Source of the DNA: JBLWXV01 sp048267245
GTDB taxonomy: Bacteria; Bdellovibrionota; Bacteriovoracia; Bacteriovoracales; Bacteriovoracaceae
Length of the DNA stretch: 64,000 nucleotides
Direction: 5' to 3'
Assembly (NCBI GenBank): GCA_048267245.1
Contig: JBLWXV010000001.1
Span: forward strand, 1,798,001 to 1,862,000
The notes beneath the pieces were generated by a model. The model worked only from the letters and a program-made list of their open reading frames with translations, ran no database searches and had not been told where the DNA came from. The translations under genes and the position numbers were made by a program. The stretch's first letter is position 1. Each line of letters starts with the position of its first letter. Below are positions 16,558-23,532 of the stretch, piece by piece.

Positions 16558-17579
16558 ATGATGCTGTTTAATCCGAAGGGCAAGATTACTTACCAGCTCT
16601 TTGAGCACACAAATGAAAGCTCGTTTGAAAAAGTTGTGGTCTCATTAGCTTCAGAAATTTTTGGTGAGGAGTCAATCTATATAGATGTAAAAAAAAAAAA
16701 CGGATTAAAGGTGGTGAAATCATAACTATCCCCGATGGATACGTGATTGACCTTGTTAATCCAGAGCAACACACACTTTATGTTATTGAAAATGAAATTA
16801 TCTCACATGACCCTTTCAAGCATGTCGGAATTCAACTCTTGAAGTTTGCTACCAGCTTTGTTGAAGGAAAATTAACAGTAAGAAACTTTTTGATGAACGA
16901 AATTACTAAGAATAGCAACTTACTTAATAAGCTAGAGAAAGCTTGCTCTGGCTCTATTTTTAGAAATATTGACAATTACCTTGATGCCGCTCTTTGTAAA
17001 GATTTTAAGGCGATTGTCGTCATTGATGAAGCGCGCCCAGAGCTTCACAATGTACTCGAAAAAATTAGGGCCGATATTTCAGTTATCGAACTTAAGGCAT
17101 ATATAAATGACACAGGTGAGTTCTTTTATCAATTCGGCACTCTTTATGATGAGCTTGATGAGGATATTGTTACTTGTCAAAAGCTAACTGACAATTCAGT
17201 AGAAGCCTTAGAGATAAAAAGAAATCGCCGCGCTAGATGTGATACTATTGTTGTTCCTGTGAGGGAAGAGGGTCTTAAGAAGGTATTCCTTGGTGAACAC
17301 CGTTGGTATGCGATCAGAATTGGTGCTGCTATGAAAGATAAGATCAAGTTCATTGCCTCCTACGAAAAGTCTCCCATAAGTGCTATCACACACCTTGCGA
17401 GAGTCAAAGGAATTCGCCCTTACAAAGATACAGGTAAGTATGAAGTTCTCTTTGAAGCTCCGGCCGAAACAATTCCACCTGTAAAACTTCAAGATTCCAA
17501 TATGTCTCCGCAAGGGCCAGTGTATGTGGAGCAGGACAAATTAATAAATGCAAAATCGTTAGATGAACTCCTAAAATAA
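16558..17579 (+). pseudogene. Nuclease-like gene split by a frameshift at a run of 12 A
   Basis: Translation from ATG 16558 (AAGGA 7 bp upstream) gives 55 residues ending at TAA 16723-16725. The continuation is one frame back (open through to 17579) and joins at the A12 run 16689-16700. Joined with a -1 shift, or one extra A, it is a 340-residue protein. It has IFGEESIYIDVKK, then IPDGYVID, LYVIENEIISHDPFKHVG and a C-terminal half with IVVPVREEGLKKVF and WYAIRIG. The D...ExE spacing suggests a PD-(D/E)XK nuclease core. A GTG at 16743 could alternatively start a 278-residue product without the first Asp. The break may be programmed slippage, a sequencing error or real decay. It lies 9 bp ahead of the membrane protein gene, likely as an operon. 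Confidence 0.7.
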
Positions 17580-17588
17580 TGAGATAGC

Positions 17589-18434
17589 ATGGAAGTTAAT
17601 GATAAGCAGATTGTAGGTATACTTGAACCAATAAAGAAAAGATTTAGCGATCCAATCGTTGGAACATATATTGTATCTTTTGCAATCTACAACTGGAAGA
17701 TTTGGATTTATCTTTTCTCAAGCCTAGATGTAAATGCCAAGGTATTGAGCATTACTCAAATGCTTCAGTTGAGCAATCTAGATGACTACTTTACATTTGC
17801 CGCGATAAAAATACTCTTAATTAACCAATATACATGTCCATTATTGTTCACGATCTTCTACCTGTTTGTCCTCCCGAAGAAATTTCTTTTTGCTTACAAT
17901 TATCTCATTGATTTAAAAATAAATAACTCAAATGAGCGTTTCAAGAGAGAACGCCAACTTCTTCCTGTTTCTGAGCACATCGCTTTATTAAATGAAAAAC
18001 TTCAGAACGAAATATATAACTCAGATAAAAAAAGTGAGTTAGTTGGTACATTGAAAGCGGAGATTGACTCACTAAAGTCGACGATTGAAAATGAGACTGT
18101 GTTGCGTTATGAGAAGGACCAAGAGATTAAAAATCTTAACGAGCAAGTTCGTCAGCATGTAAAAAGGTTGGATTTGAAAAATGAAGACGATAACTTGCAC
18201 ACGATAAAAGAAACCATATTTCATAGAGGTTGGGAAAATGATTTTATGAATATTTCGGATGAGATACTCACTGGCAATGTAATAGTTGGTAGTTCGTATT
18301 TAAGTAACTACGAAAGTCTTCTCGCATACTTGGCAGCACACAATTTAATAAAAAGAGAAGAGTCAGCTATGATTGGGGATAATGAATTCTGGAGACTTAC
18401 TGATAATGGTAAAAAGCTAAAGTCGATTTTTTAA
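17589..18434 (+). CDS. Membrane protein with coiled coil and C-terminal winged-helix-like domain
   Basis: A 281-residue protein starting with a conserved-looking lead (RFSDPIVGTYIVSFAIYNWK). There are two likely membrane segments at about 27-45 and 83-103 (CPLLFTIFYLFVLP), then a long charged coiled coil (about 115-200, ELVGTLKAEIDSLKSTIENE). The C-terminal 75 residues (DEILTGNVIVGSSYLSNYES...WRLTDNGKKLKSIF) look like a winged-helix fold. Similar short membrane proteins occur in defence islands, but I cannot name the family. It follows the split nuclease gene by 9 bp and is probably its partner. A nuclease plus a membrane sensor or effector is an inference from context. Confidence 0.7.
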   Translation: MEVNDKQIVGILEPIKKRFSDPIVGTYIVSFAIYNWKIWIYLFSSLDVNAKVLSITQMLQLSNLDDYFTFAAIKILLINQYTCPLLFTIFYLFVLPKKFLFAYNYLIDLKINNSNERFKRERQLLPVSEHIALLNEKLQNEIYNSDKKSELVGTLKAEIDSLKSTIENETVLRYEKDQEIKNLNEQVRQHVKRLDLKNEDDNLHTIKETIFHRGWENDFMNISDEILTGNVIVGSSYLSNYESLLAYLAAHNLIKREESAMIGDNEFWRLTDNGKKLKSIF

Positions 18435-18792
18435 ATAGTGATGTGGACTAGTTCAGACTTGTCGTTACAGAGGCTGATTAAAATTTCCAATTTAGTTCTA
18501 ATTCTATTTGTGCTAGCCCTTTTAAACTCATTCCTTATCACACCACCGATCAGCTTGAGCAAAATCTAAGTTGCTTGTAAATTCATCCGCAAATTTAAAC
18601 AGGTTTTAGTGATTTCGCTAGATTGAGGGCTGAGTCTGTTGTAATACCTCTTTTACCTTAATCAGCTAAATGAGGTTGGTCTTGGTTCAGCCAAGTTTAA
18701 CGAAAAAAGGCGGAAGGTCACCTCCATTGGCTCAAGAAAATCTTTTTGTAGTATTTCTCCAGGTTGAATAGGGTTTTTTACTTTTCGCTGGC
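18435..18792. other. Intergenic region between convergent genes in the island
   Basis: About 360 bp between the membrane protein gene and higA. I see no credible ORF, RNA gene or strong repeat. A 68-codon minus-strand frame entering from 18938 is the shadow of higA in another frame. The sequence may be a remnant of older cargo. Confidence 0.4.
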
Positions 18793-19263
18793 TCATATAA
18801 ACACACTGGGTTCCACATTAAATTTTTGGGCCAACTCACGAATCTGTCTAAGGTTAAGATCACGTTCACCCTTAAGAACTTTGGAAACATTAGGTTGTCC
18901 CCCAAGTTCTTTAGCCACGTCCTTTTGATTGAGGCCATTTAGTTCCATTAAATAGGCAAGCATCTCACGTCCTGAAACATCAGGAGCATCAAACATTTTA
19001 TTTTCGTAATCAGAGATGAGATCACCGAGCATTTTAAGATAAACTTCGACACCTTCGTCTTTTTTATGAGTGTTAAGGAAGATAATTAGGCTTTCAGCGA
19101 TCTTTAAAGCTGCTTCGTGTTGCTTCTTGTTTGAAATAGGGGTGAGGGGAAAAAACTCGATAAGCTCAAGGTAAGAAGGGGAGACCTTCTGAGGCTTAAG
19201 CTTCTCTTCCTTCTTTAAATTTTCAATGATCTTCTTTGCAATGCTCATGACTATTCTCTCCAT
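18793..19263 (-). CDS. higA: HigA-type antitoxin (HTH protein)
   Basis: A 156-residue protein with a helical N-terminal toxin-binding region (HEAALKIAESLIIFLNTHKK...VYLKMLGDLISDYE) and a C-terminal HTH_3/XRE domain: MLAYLMELNGLNQKDVAKEL, GGQPNVSKVLKGERDLNLRQ, then IRELAQKFNVEPSVF. The layout is that of HigA antitoxins with the long N-terminal extension. It would neutralise HigB and repress the operon. It overlaps the toxin gene by 13 bp, and the toxin comes first, as is usual for higBA. The likely binding site is the palindrome at 19550-19598. Confidence 0.92.
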   Translation of the reverse strand: MERIVMSIAKKIIENLKKEEKLKPQKVSPSYLELIEFFPLTPISNKKQHEAALKIAESLIIFLNTHKKDEGVEVYLKMLGDLISDYENKMFDAPDVSGREMLAYLMELNGLNQKDVAKELGGQPNVSKVLKGERDLNLRQIRELAQKFNVEPSVFI

Positions 19264-19541
19264 TTATTCTTGTCGTACTCAGTGTGAGTTAAAACATGAG
19301 TAACAATAAGATACTGGACTCCGTACTCTATTCTTGTGATGGCCCTTACTTTATTTCCGGCCACATCGAAGACGGTTTGAGGGCCAACAAAGTCTACATT
19401 TACTCCAAAGAGGTCTTTGACATCTTGAGGGGTCTTAAATTTCGCACCTTCGATCAATTTGACCCAGCGGTCTAGGGCCTTTCTCTGTCCAGCATGCTTT
19501 TTCTTAAATTGATCAATTTTATCTTTGCCCAGTAGCTTCAC
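19251..19541 (-). CDS. higB: HigB-family mRNA interferase toxin
   Basis: A 96-residue RelE-superfamily toxin of the HigB type (KALDRWVKLIEGAKFKTPQD, then VFDVAGNKVRAITRIEYGVQ and a final THTEYDKNKWRE). HigB toxins cut mRNA on the ribosome. The conserved Arg in NKVRAI and the C-terminal HTEYDK block are family features. The start is the GTG at 19541, directly beside the operator. With higA it forms a complete addiction module inside the element, which would favour keeping the island. Confidence 0.93.
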   Translation of the reverse strand: MKLLGKDKIDQFKKKHAGQRKALDRWVKLIEGAKFKTPQDVKDLFGVNVDFVGPQTVFDVAGNKVRAITRIEYGVQYLIVTHVLTHTEYDKNKWRE

Positions 19542-19549
19542 TTAACTAG

Positions 19550-19598
19550 TATATCATTTTGACATATTGATAGCAAGTGCTTATGTCAAAACGATATA
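19550..19598. promoter_or_regulatory. higBA operator palindrome
   Basis: TATATCATTTTGACATA (19550-19566) and TATGTCAAAACGATATA (19582-19598) are inverted with 16 of 17 positions matching and a 15-bp spacer. The pair lies just upstream of the higB GTG, overlaps the likely promoter, and sits between higB and the divergent gene at 19660. It is the expected place for HigA autoregulation and could affect both directions. Confidence 0.8.
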
Positions 19599-19659
19599 TT
19601 GGGAAAAATAATGGAATTACGTATAATGACAGTATATTAGAGAAGAATGGGAGGCTAAC

Positions 19660-20310
19660 ATGTCGATATCTTGTAATCTTGACAGTCTAAATGTTCGAAT
19701 TCAGGGACATGATGGAATGGTGAAGGAGTACTCATTAGACCTTAAAGACTTGAATTGTGAAGCTAGTCTTAAAGATAGTCTGATAGGTGACGTTTTAAAC
19801 TTACGAATCTTATCAATGATGGAGAGTAATTTAAAAAACTCAATTGAGTTAGTTAAGAGAGTTGAGGCTCTGTATGGAGTCGGTCTTGGTTTTGGCTCGG
19901 TAGATGCGCCTGGCCCTTCGCTTTTTTTATCCTCTGTCATTTTGTACGGTGCCTGCTTTGTTAAGAGCTTTAGTATAAGTAAAAGGCCTTTTGATTTAAT
20001 TTCTGATTCTGTTGTTCTTCCCGCCTTTCATCAAGAAATTATTGATATGCGACATAAGCTTTACGGTCATTTAGATGACGATCATTCCTTGAGATCTGAA
20101 CGTGTTGAGTGGTGTTTCATACCGAATGAGCATGGTTATTTAAAACCGCAACGGCCATATTATTCTGGAGACAAACTTGCCTTGCAAATAGGTAGCAGGA
20201 ACACTGAGTGGGTTTCACTAATGGAAGAAATGTTATCAGCAACTAAACTAAAGGAAAGAGAGATTGTTGGTAGAATTAACATTGCTATTGGCGAAGTCAC
20301 TATTGTATGA
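19660..20310 (+). CDS. HEPN-like protein (candidate RNase-type defence factor)
   Basis: A 216-residue soluble protein. The N-terminal 45 residues look beta-rich (CNLDSLNVRIQGHDG), and the rest is helical. In the helical part the segment IIDMRHKLYGHLDDDH has Arg131 and His137 in an R-x5-H spacing, preceded by a helix with FVKSFS. This is the pattern of HEPN domains (AbiU2-like), many of which are RNases in abortive infection or toxin systems. It is a motif-level reading only. The C-terminus (WVSLMEEMLSATKLKEREIV) is amphipathic helix. The gene lies divergent from higBA across the palindrome and is oriented toward attR. Confidence 0.55.
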   Translation: MSISCNLDSLNVRIQGHDGMVKEYSLDLKDLNCEASLKDSLIGDVLNLRILSMMESNLKNSIELVKRVEALYGVGLGFGSVDAPGPSLFLSSVILYGACFVKSFSISKRPFDLISDSVVLPAFHQEIIDMRHKLYGHLDDDHSLRSERVEWCFIPNEHGYLKPQRPYYSGDKLALQIGSRNTEWVSLMEEMLSATKLKEREIVGRINIAIGEVTIV

Positions 20311-20317
20311 TTCTCTT

Positions 20318-20539
20318 TTAGAAATCTACGGGGGGTGGCATATTTCTTTTCTCATCTTCCAGCTTTTTAACAAATACGATGTGAAAAATATTGAAGGCAG
20401 TTGCAGAAAGTAAACCAGAAGCGAAGATAAAAGCGTAGGCTGTGATGTTACCCGTCGTGATCACCATGTTTATAAAGCCAAAAATAATTGAAAGCCATGC
20501 TAATGTTCTAAGTATTAGATTAAATACTATGTGATGCAT
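20318..20539 (-). CDS. Small two-helix membrane protein, 73 aa
   Basis: Two membrane segments (about residues 12-30 and 32-55: LAWLSIIFGFINMVITTG and ITAYAFIFASGLLSATAF) and a short charged tail ending in MPPPVDF. I do not recognise it. It is convergent with the HEPN-like gene (7 bp between stops) and is the last gene before attR. Confidence 0.5.
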   Translation of the reverse strand: MHHIVFNLILRTLAWLSIIFGFINMVITTGNITAYAFIFASGLLSATAFNIFHIVFVKKLEDEKRNMPPPVDF

Positions 20540-20603
20540 ATATATAGCCTTGTTCGTCAGGTTAATATTCTTGTAGATATAGCTTAACCTATCTCTTATA
20601 AAT

Positions 20604-20625
20604 TTGGCGCTAATATGGCGCTACT
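20604..20625. repeat. Right GGCGCTA pair (candidate integrase arm site)
   Basis: GGCGCTA copies start at 20606 and 20617, 11 bp apart. The 22-bp unit matches 8991-9012 except for three central bases. In the excised circle the two units would flank the att core. Confidence 0.6.
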
Positions 20626-20654
20626 TTACCCAAAAATAGGCAAAAAAAGACGAA

Positions 20655-20667
20655 AACGAACGATCAC
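20655..20667. repeat. AACGAACGATCAC, inverted copy of the int-upstream 13-mer
   Basis: Exact reverse complement of 10617-10629. It lies between the right arm repeat and attR, which supports a role in recombination or its control. Confidence 0.45.
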
Positions 20668-20755
20668 AAACAAAGGCTGATAGGGTAGTTAACCCTCTGT
20701 TATTATTAATTAAATGGCGAGAATTACAGGGCTCTTGCTAACCCAACTTAGTCAC

Positions 20756-20773
20756 TCCAGTCCTGGGCACCAA
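20756..20773. repeat. attR core repeat
   Basis: An 18-bp copy of the tRNA-Leu 3' end (TCCAGTCCTGGGCACCAA). The rest of the tRNA is absent here, so this is the duplicated end left by integration, not a second tRNA gene. Confidence 0.92.
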
Positions 20774-20782
20774 AAATAAAAT

Positions 20783-20812
20783 AAAAAAGGGAAGCGCATG
20801 CTTCCCTTTTTT
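20783..20812 (+). terminator. Rho-independent terminator, probably the original tRNA-Leu terminator
   Basis: A6 then GGGAAGC-GCAT-GCTTCCC then T6 and more T. The symmetric A/T flanks make it work in both directions. Its position 10 bp past attR fits the terminator that served the tRNA before the element inserted. Confidence 0.88.
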
Positions 20813-21019
20813 ATTTCTTTGTACTTCAAAACTAAATTGAACGACTCGCAGAATATATGGCCTCGCAGTTCGAATGAGTTGCAGAGTCTTTAAGTTTTCC
20901 TCTTCAATATCGTCTTATTTAGTCCATACAGATGTATATTTCGAAGAAACTCAGTTTCACCTTGATTGAGATTGTATTCTTAGTAAAATTGAATTTTGAC
21001 TCAAGTGGGGGGAACTCTT

Positions 21020-21664
21020 TTGAAGCTAGTGTTATACATTCTTGGCGGCGCAATCCTTCTCGCTATTATTACGGCGGGCTACTTCTGGTACGCGATCTTC
21101 TCAAAAGTCGGCTACAAAATTGAAAAAGACAAAGTCGTCTATATCGAAGTCAGGCCAGGCGGTTTGGCACTCGTTACTAGGGATGTTGTGGGTGCTGATT
21201 TCACTACTTTTAAAGTCATTAAAGAGAGTAGAGAAGGGCTCTACGCCGCAGACCAGAATCATGTCTTCTATCATGGCCGCATCGTGGAGGGAGCAGACCC
21301 TGAGAGCTTTAGAATCACTCGGCCTCTTAAAGATGCCAAGATTAGCTATCCCGATACCTTTATCGATAAGAGCGCCGTCTGGATTGAAGGTGGGAGATTA
21401 AATGCCCATGTTGATAGCTTTCAAAATCTTGGAGGTCTCTACTCTAGAGACAAGGATAATATTTATCATCAGAGGAAAAATCTAGAGGGAGCGGACATTC
21501 ATACGTTTGAGTATCTTTTGTATGATTTCGCTAGGGATAGAAATCACGTCTACTTGAATGGACGAATCCTTGAAGATGTTGAGCCGAGTTCATTTTCGGT
21601 CGATAAATCTGGAGCTAGGGATAAGAGTAGAAAATTTGATATCTATGGTAACCCCATCCCATAA
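21020..21664 (+). CDS. DKNYY-repeat membrane-anchored protein
   Basis: The product (214 aa from TTG 21020) has one N-terminal membrane segment (LVLYILGGAILLAIITAGYFW), then a periplasmic or outer-facing repeat domain. Repeats are of the DKNYY type: YAADQNHVFYHGRIVEGADP with SFRI, SRDKDNIYHQRKNLEGAD with THTFEY-like HTFEY, and ARDRNHVYLNGRILEDVEP. These domains are common in secreted proteins, with no firm function known. The start is set at the TTG with GGGGGGA 7 bp upstream, which also places the hydrophobic segment at the very N-terminus; TTG 20996 is the alternative. It is the first chromosomal gene after the element. Confidence 0.78.
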   Translation: MKLVLYILGGAILLAIITAGYFWYAIFSKVGYKIEKDKVVYIEVRPGGLALVTRDVVGADFTTFKVIKESREGLYAADQNHVFYHGRIVEGADPESFRITRPLKDAKISYPDTFIDKSAVWIEGGRLNAHVDSFQNLGGLYSRDKDNIYHQRKNLEGADIHTFEYLLYDFARDRNHVYLNGRILEDVEPSSFSVDKSGARDKSRKFDIYGNPIP

Positions 21665-21773
21665 AGGGGCATGGGCGTGGGAGAGAAGCGAGACCTAGAT
21701 GGATCATGCTTCATGTTATTGCACTCAATGAGAAATGCTCTATTCTATAATCTAAGAATTCACAGGGGCCACT

Positions 21774-23282
21774 TTGTACACTTTGAGAGAGATATTCACC
21801 CATTCAAATCCGCAAATCGTGTATTACGGAAATACTGGTGATTCTCTTAAGACAGATGCTAAAGAACTTGGAATTAAGGCGAGTGCGCTCGCACTTACGC
21901 TTGCTCACAATTATAAAATAGCTCCAGGTGATCGCGTCCTTATAAGCTATGAAAACTCTCTAGAGCTTATTATCTCTCTGATGGCACTGGCCCAGATTGG
22001 CGCAGTTGCGGTGCCAATGAATCCAAAGGAGAGTCTGAAAGCAAAGAGTTTTATCTACTCTGACTGCGGGGCAAAACTAGTTCTTGGAAAAGAGGCAGAA
22101 CTCGTCTCCTACGATTTCACCTACGCTTCACTCAATAGCAATTTAATTCTCTCTGAATCTCATGTTTCTTCCCCCCATGAGGTCGCGGTGATGTTCTATA
22201 CTTCAGGAACCACTGGAACTTCTAAAGGGGTTCCGCTCACTCACGCTCAAATTTCTTCCAACCTAAAAGCAACGATAGAGCACTTGCAACTCACAAGAGA
22301 AAAGACGCATCTCTGTGTGATGCCGATGTTTCATGTGAATGCATTTAATTTCTCACTACTCACTTCTATCTTCCTTGGTAATAAGCTTGTTATTTGTGAG
22401 AAATTTAATCCTCTTCGGTATTTCTCAATTGCAAGAGACAATGAGGTGAGAGTACTGAGCTTTTCACCTTCAATTGTAAAACTCTTAAATGCACTTCCCC
22501 TTGGAACTTACGAGGGAGTTGAATTTGCTGTGTGTGCTTCGGCCGCACTTGAAAAGCGAGTAGCGCTCGACTTTTTAAGTAAGTATAAAATCCCTATTCT
22601 CCAAGGCTATGGTCTCTCAGAAGCAGTCAACTTTACTTGTCTCAATATACCAGGGGAAAAGGAGAGAGCGCTGACTCAATTTGAGGGAGATGAATTATCT
22701 ATAGGCCGATCACTTCCGGGTCAGGAGATCGTCATATGGAATAGCGAACTCTCTTCACGATGCCAAGAGGGAGAAATTGGAGAACTTCTCATACGTGGGG
22801 ATAATGTGATGTATGGGTATTGGCAGGGAACTGATGAGCATCAGCACAGTCAACTAAAGGGATATCTAAGAAGCGGAGATTTGGGTCTCTATAGAGTTCT
22901 GCGCGGCGAGAGGTATTATTTTCTCAAGGGGAGAATTAAAGAAGTAATCAAGCGAAATGGCGAGGGAATCTCTCCTCTTGAGGTCGATCGAGAGATTCTC
23001 CAGAATTTTTCAGCTTTAAGTTTTAGCGTTGTTGGATTTTCTCATTACATGTCTGGAGAGGAGCTTGGTATCGTCGTAGAAAGAGGGGAGCTTAGTCTCT
23101 TAAGTTTTGAGCTACACCTAGCCTACCTAAGAAATTTTGTTTTAACGAAGATACCATTTTTTAAGCGTCCCAAGGTGATGGTGGTGCTTAAGACTCTATC
23201 TCGCACTCCAACTGGAAAAGTTCAGCGCAATAAAATGAAGGACCACTTTAAGTTTTATCAAGAGACGGATTTTAATGAGTAG
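21774..23282 (+). CDS. AMP-dependent acyl ligase (ANL superfamily, fatty acyl-CoA/ACP ligase-like)
   Basis: A 502-residue enzyme that would adenylate a carboxylic acid, most likely a fatty acid, and pass it to a thiol. ANL core motifs are all present: P-loop YTSGTTGTSKG (142-152), A5 QGYGLSEA, A7 YLRSGDLG, A8 GRIKEVIKRNGEGISPLEVD, and the catalytic lysine in PTGKVQRNKM near the C-terminus. It overlaps the downstream acyl carrier protein gene by 8 bp, which points to loading of that ACP rather than of CoA. The start is TTG 21774 behind AGGGG. It opens the acyl-chain locus. Chain length and specificity cannot be read here. Confidence 0.92.
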   Translation: MYTLREIFTHSNPQIVYYGNTGDSLKTDAKELGIKASALALTLAHNYKIAPGDRVLISYENSLELIISLMALAQIGAVAVPMNPKESLKAKSFIYSDCGAKLVLGKEAELVSYDFTYASLNSNLILSESHVSSPHEVAVMFYTSGTTGTSKGVPLTHAQISSNLKATIEHLQLTREKTHLCVMPMFHVNAFNFSLLTSIFLGNKLVICEKFNPLRYFSIARDNEVRVLSFSPSIVKLLNALPLGTYEGVEFAVCASAALEKRVALDFLSKYKIPILQGYGLSEAVNFTCLNIPGEKERALTQFEGDELSIGRSLPGQEIVIWNSELSSRCQEGEIGELLIRGDNVMYGYWQGTDEHQHSQLKGYLRSGDLGLYRVLRGERYYFLKGRIKEVIKRNGEGISPLEVDREILQNFSALSFSVVGFSHYMSGEELGIVVERGELSLLSFELHLAYLRNFVLTKIPFFKRPKVMVVLKTLSRTPTGKVQRNKMKDHFKFYQETDFNE

Positions 23283-23532
23283 TGAAACAGATATTAAAGG
23301 CCTAATTTGTAAACAATTTAAAATAGACCAGAGCACAGTTACTGAGGATGAAAACCTCTTTGGCAGCTACATTACTTCATTTGGGCTAATCAAATTGATT
23401 AATCTAATAGAGGGAGTGCTCGGTCATAAAATTAGCGAGCATCAGATGATGTTGCTCTTCACAGAAGAGGTACTCTCATTTTCAAATATCAGAAAGCTAA
23501 TTCAATCCTTCGAGTCTGAAGCGAAGCTCTAA
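23275..23532 (+). CDS. Acyl carrier protein-like
   Basis: An 85-residue protein with the ACP four-helix pattern (IKGLICKQFKIDQSTVTEDE, SFGLIKLINLIEGVLG, ISEHQMMLLF). The phosphopantetheine serine is probably Ser35 in YITSFGLIKL, where the usual DSL is TSF, so the site is somewhat unusual but keeps Ser and the hydrophobic run after it. It would hold the acyl chain activated by the ligase upstream, and the two genes overlap. Its 3' end overlaps the convergent SGNH-like gene by 36 bp. Confidence 0.85.
   Translation: MSSETDIKGLICKQFKIDQSTVTEDENLFGSYITSFGLIKLINLIEGVLGHKISEHQMMLLFTEEVLSFSNIRKLIQSFESEAKL

Larger units (their letters stand above)
8924..20773. mobile_element. Integrative (probably mobilizable) element in tRNA-Leu carrying defence genes
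   Basis: An 18-bp direct repeat, TCCAGTCCTGGGCACCAA, lies at 8924-8941 (tRNA 3' end) and 20756-20773. Between the copies are a tyrosine integrase pointing toward the tRNA, an excisionase-like gene, a replication-relaxation-type gene, and cargo that is more AT-rich than the flanks. The right repeat is followed at once by a strong terminator, probably the original tRNA terminator displaced by insertion. Matching GGCGCTA pairs occur near both ends. There is no relaxase or conjugation gene, so transfer would need a helper. Both ends look complete. Confidence 0.9.

Noticed and set aside
18732..18938. 68-codon frame near the end of higA
   Set aside because: It overlaps higA in another frame on the same strand and has no independent start signal.
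20756..20773. Possible second tRNA-Leu
   Set aside because: Only the last 17 tRNA bases plus one are present. The D-arm and anticodon arm are missing, so this is attR.
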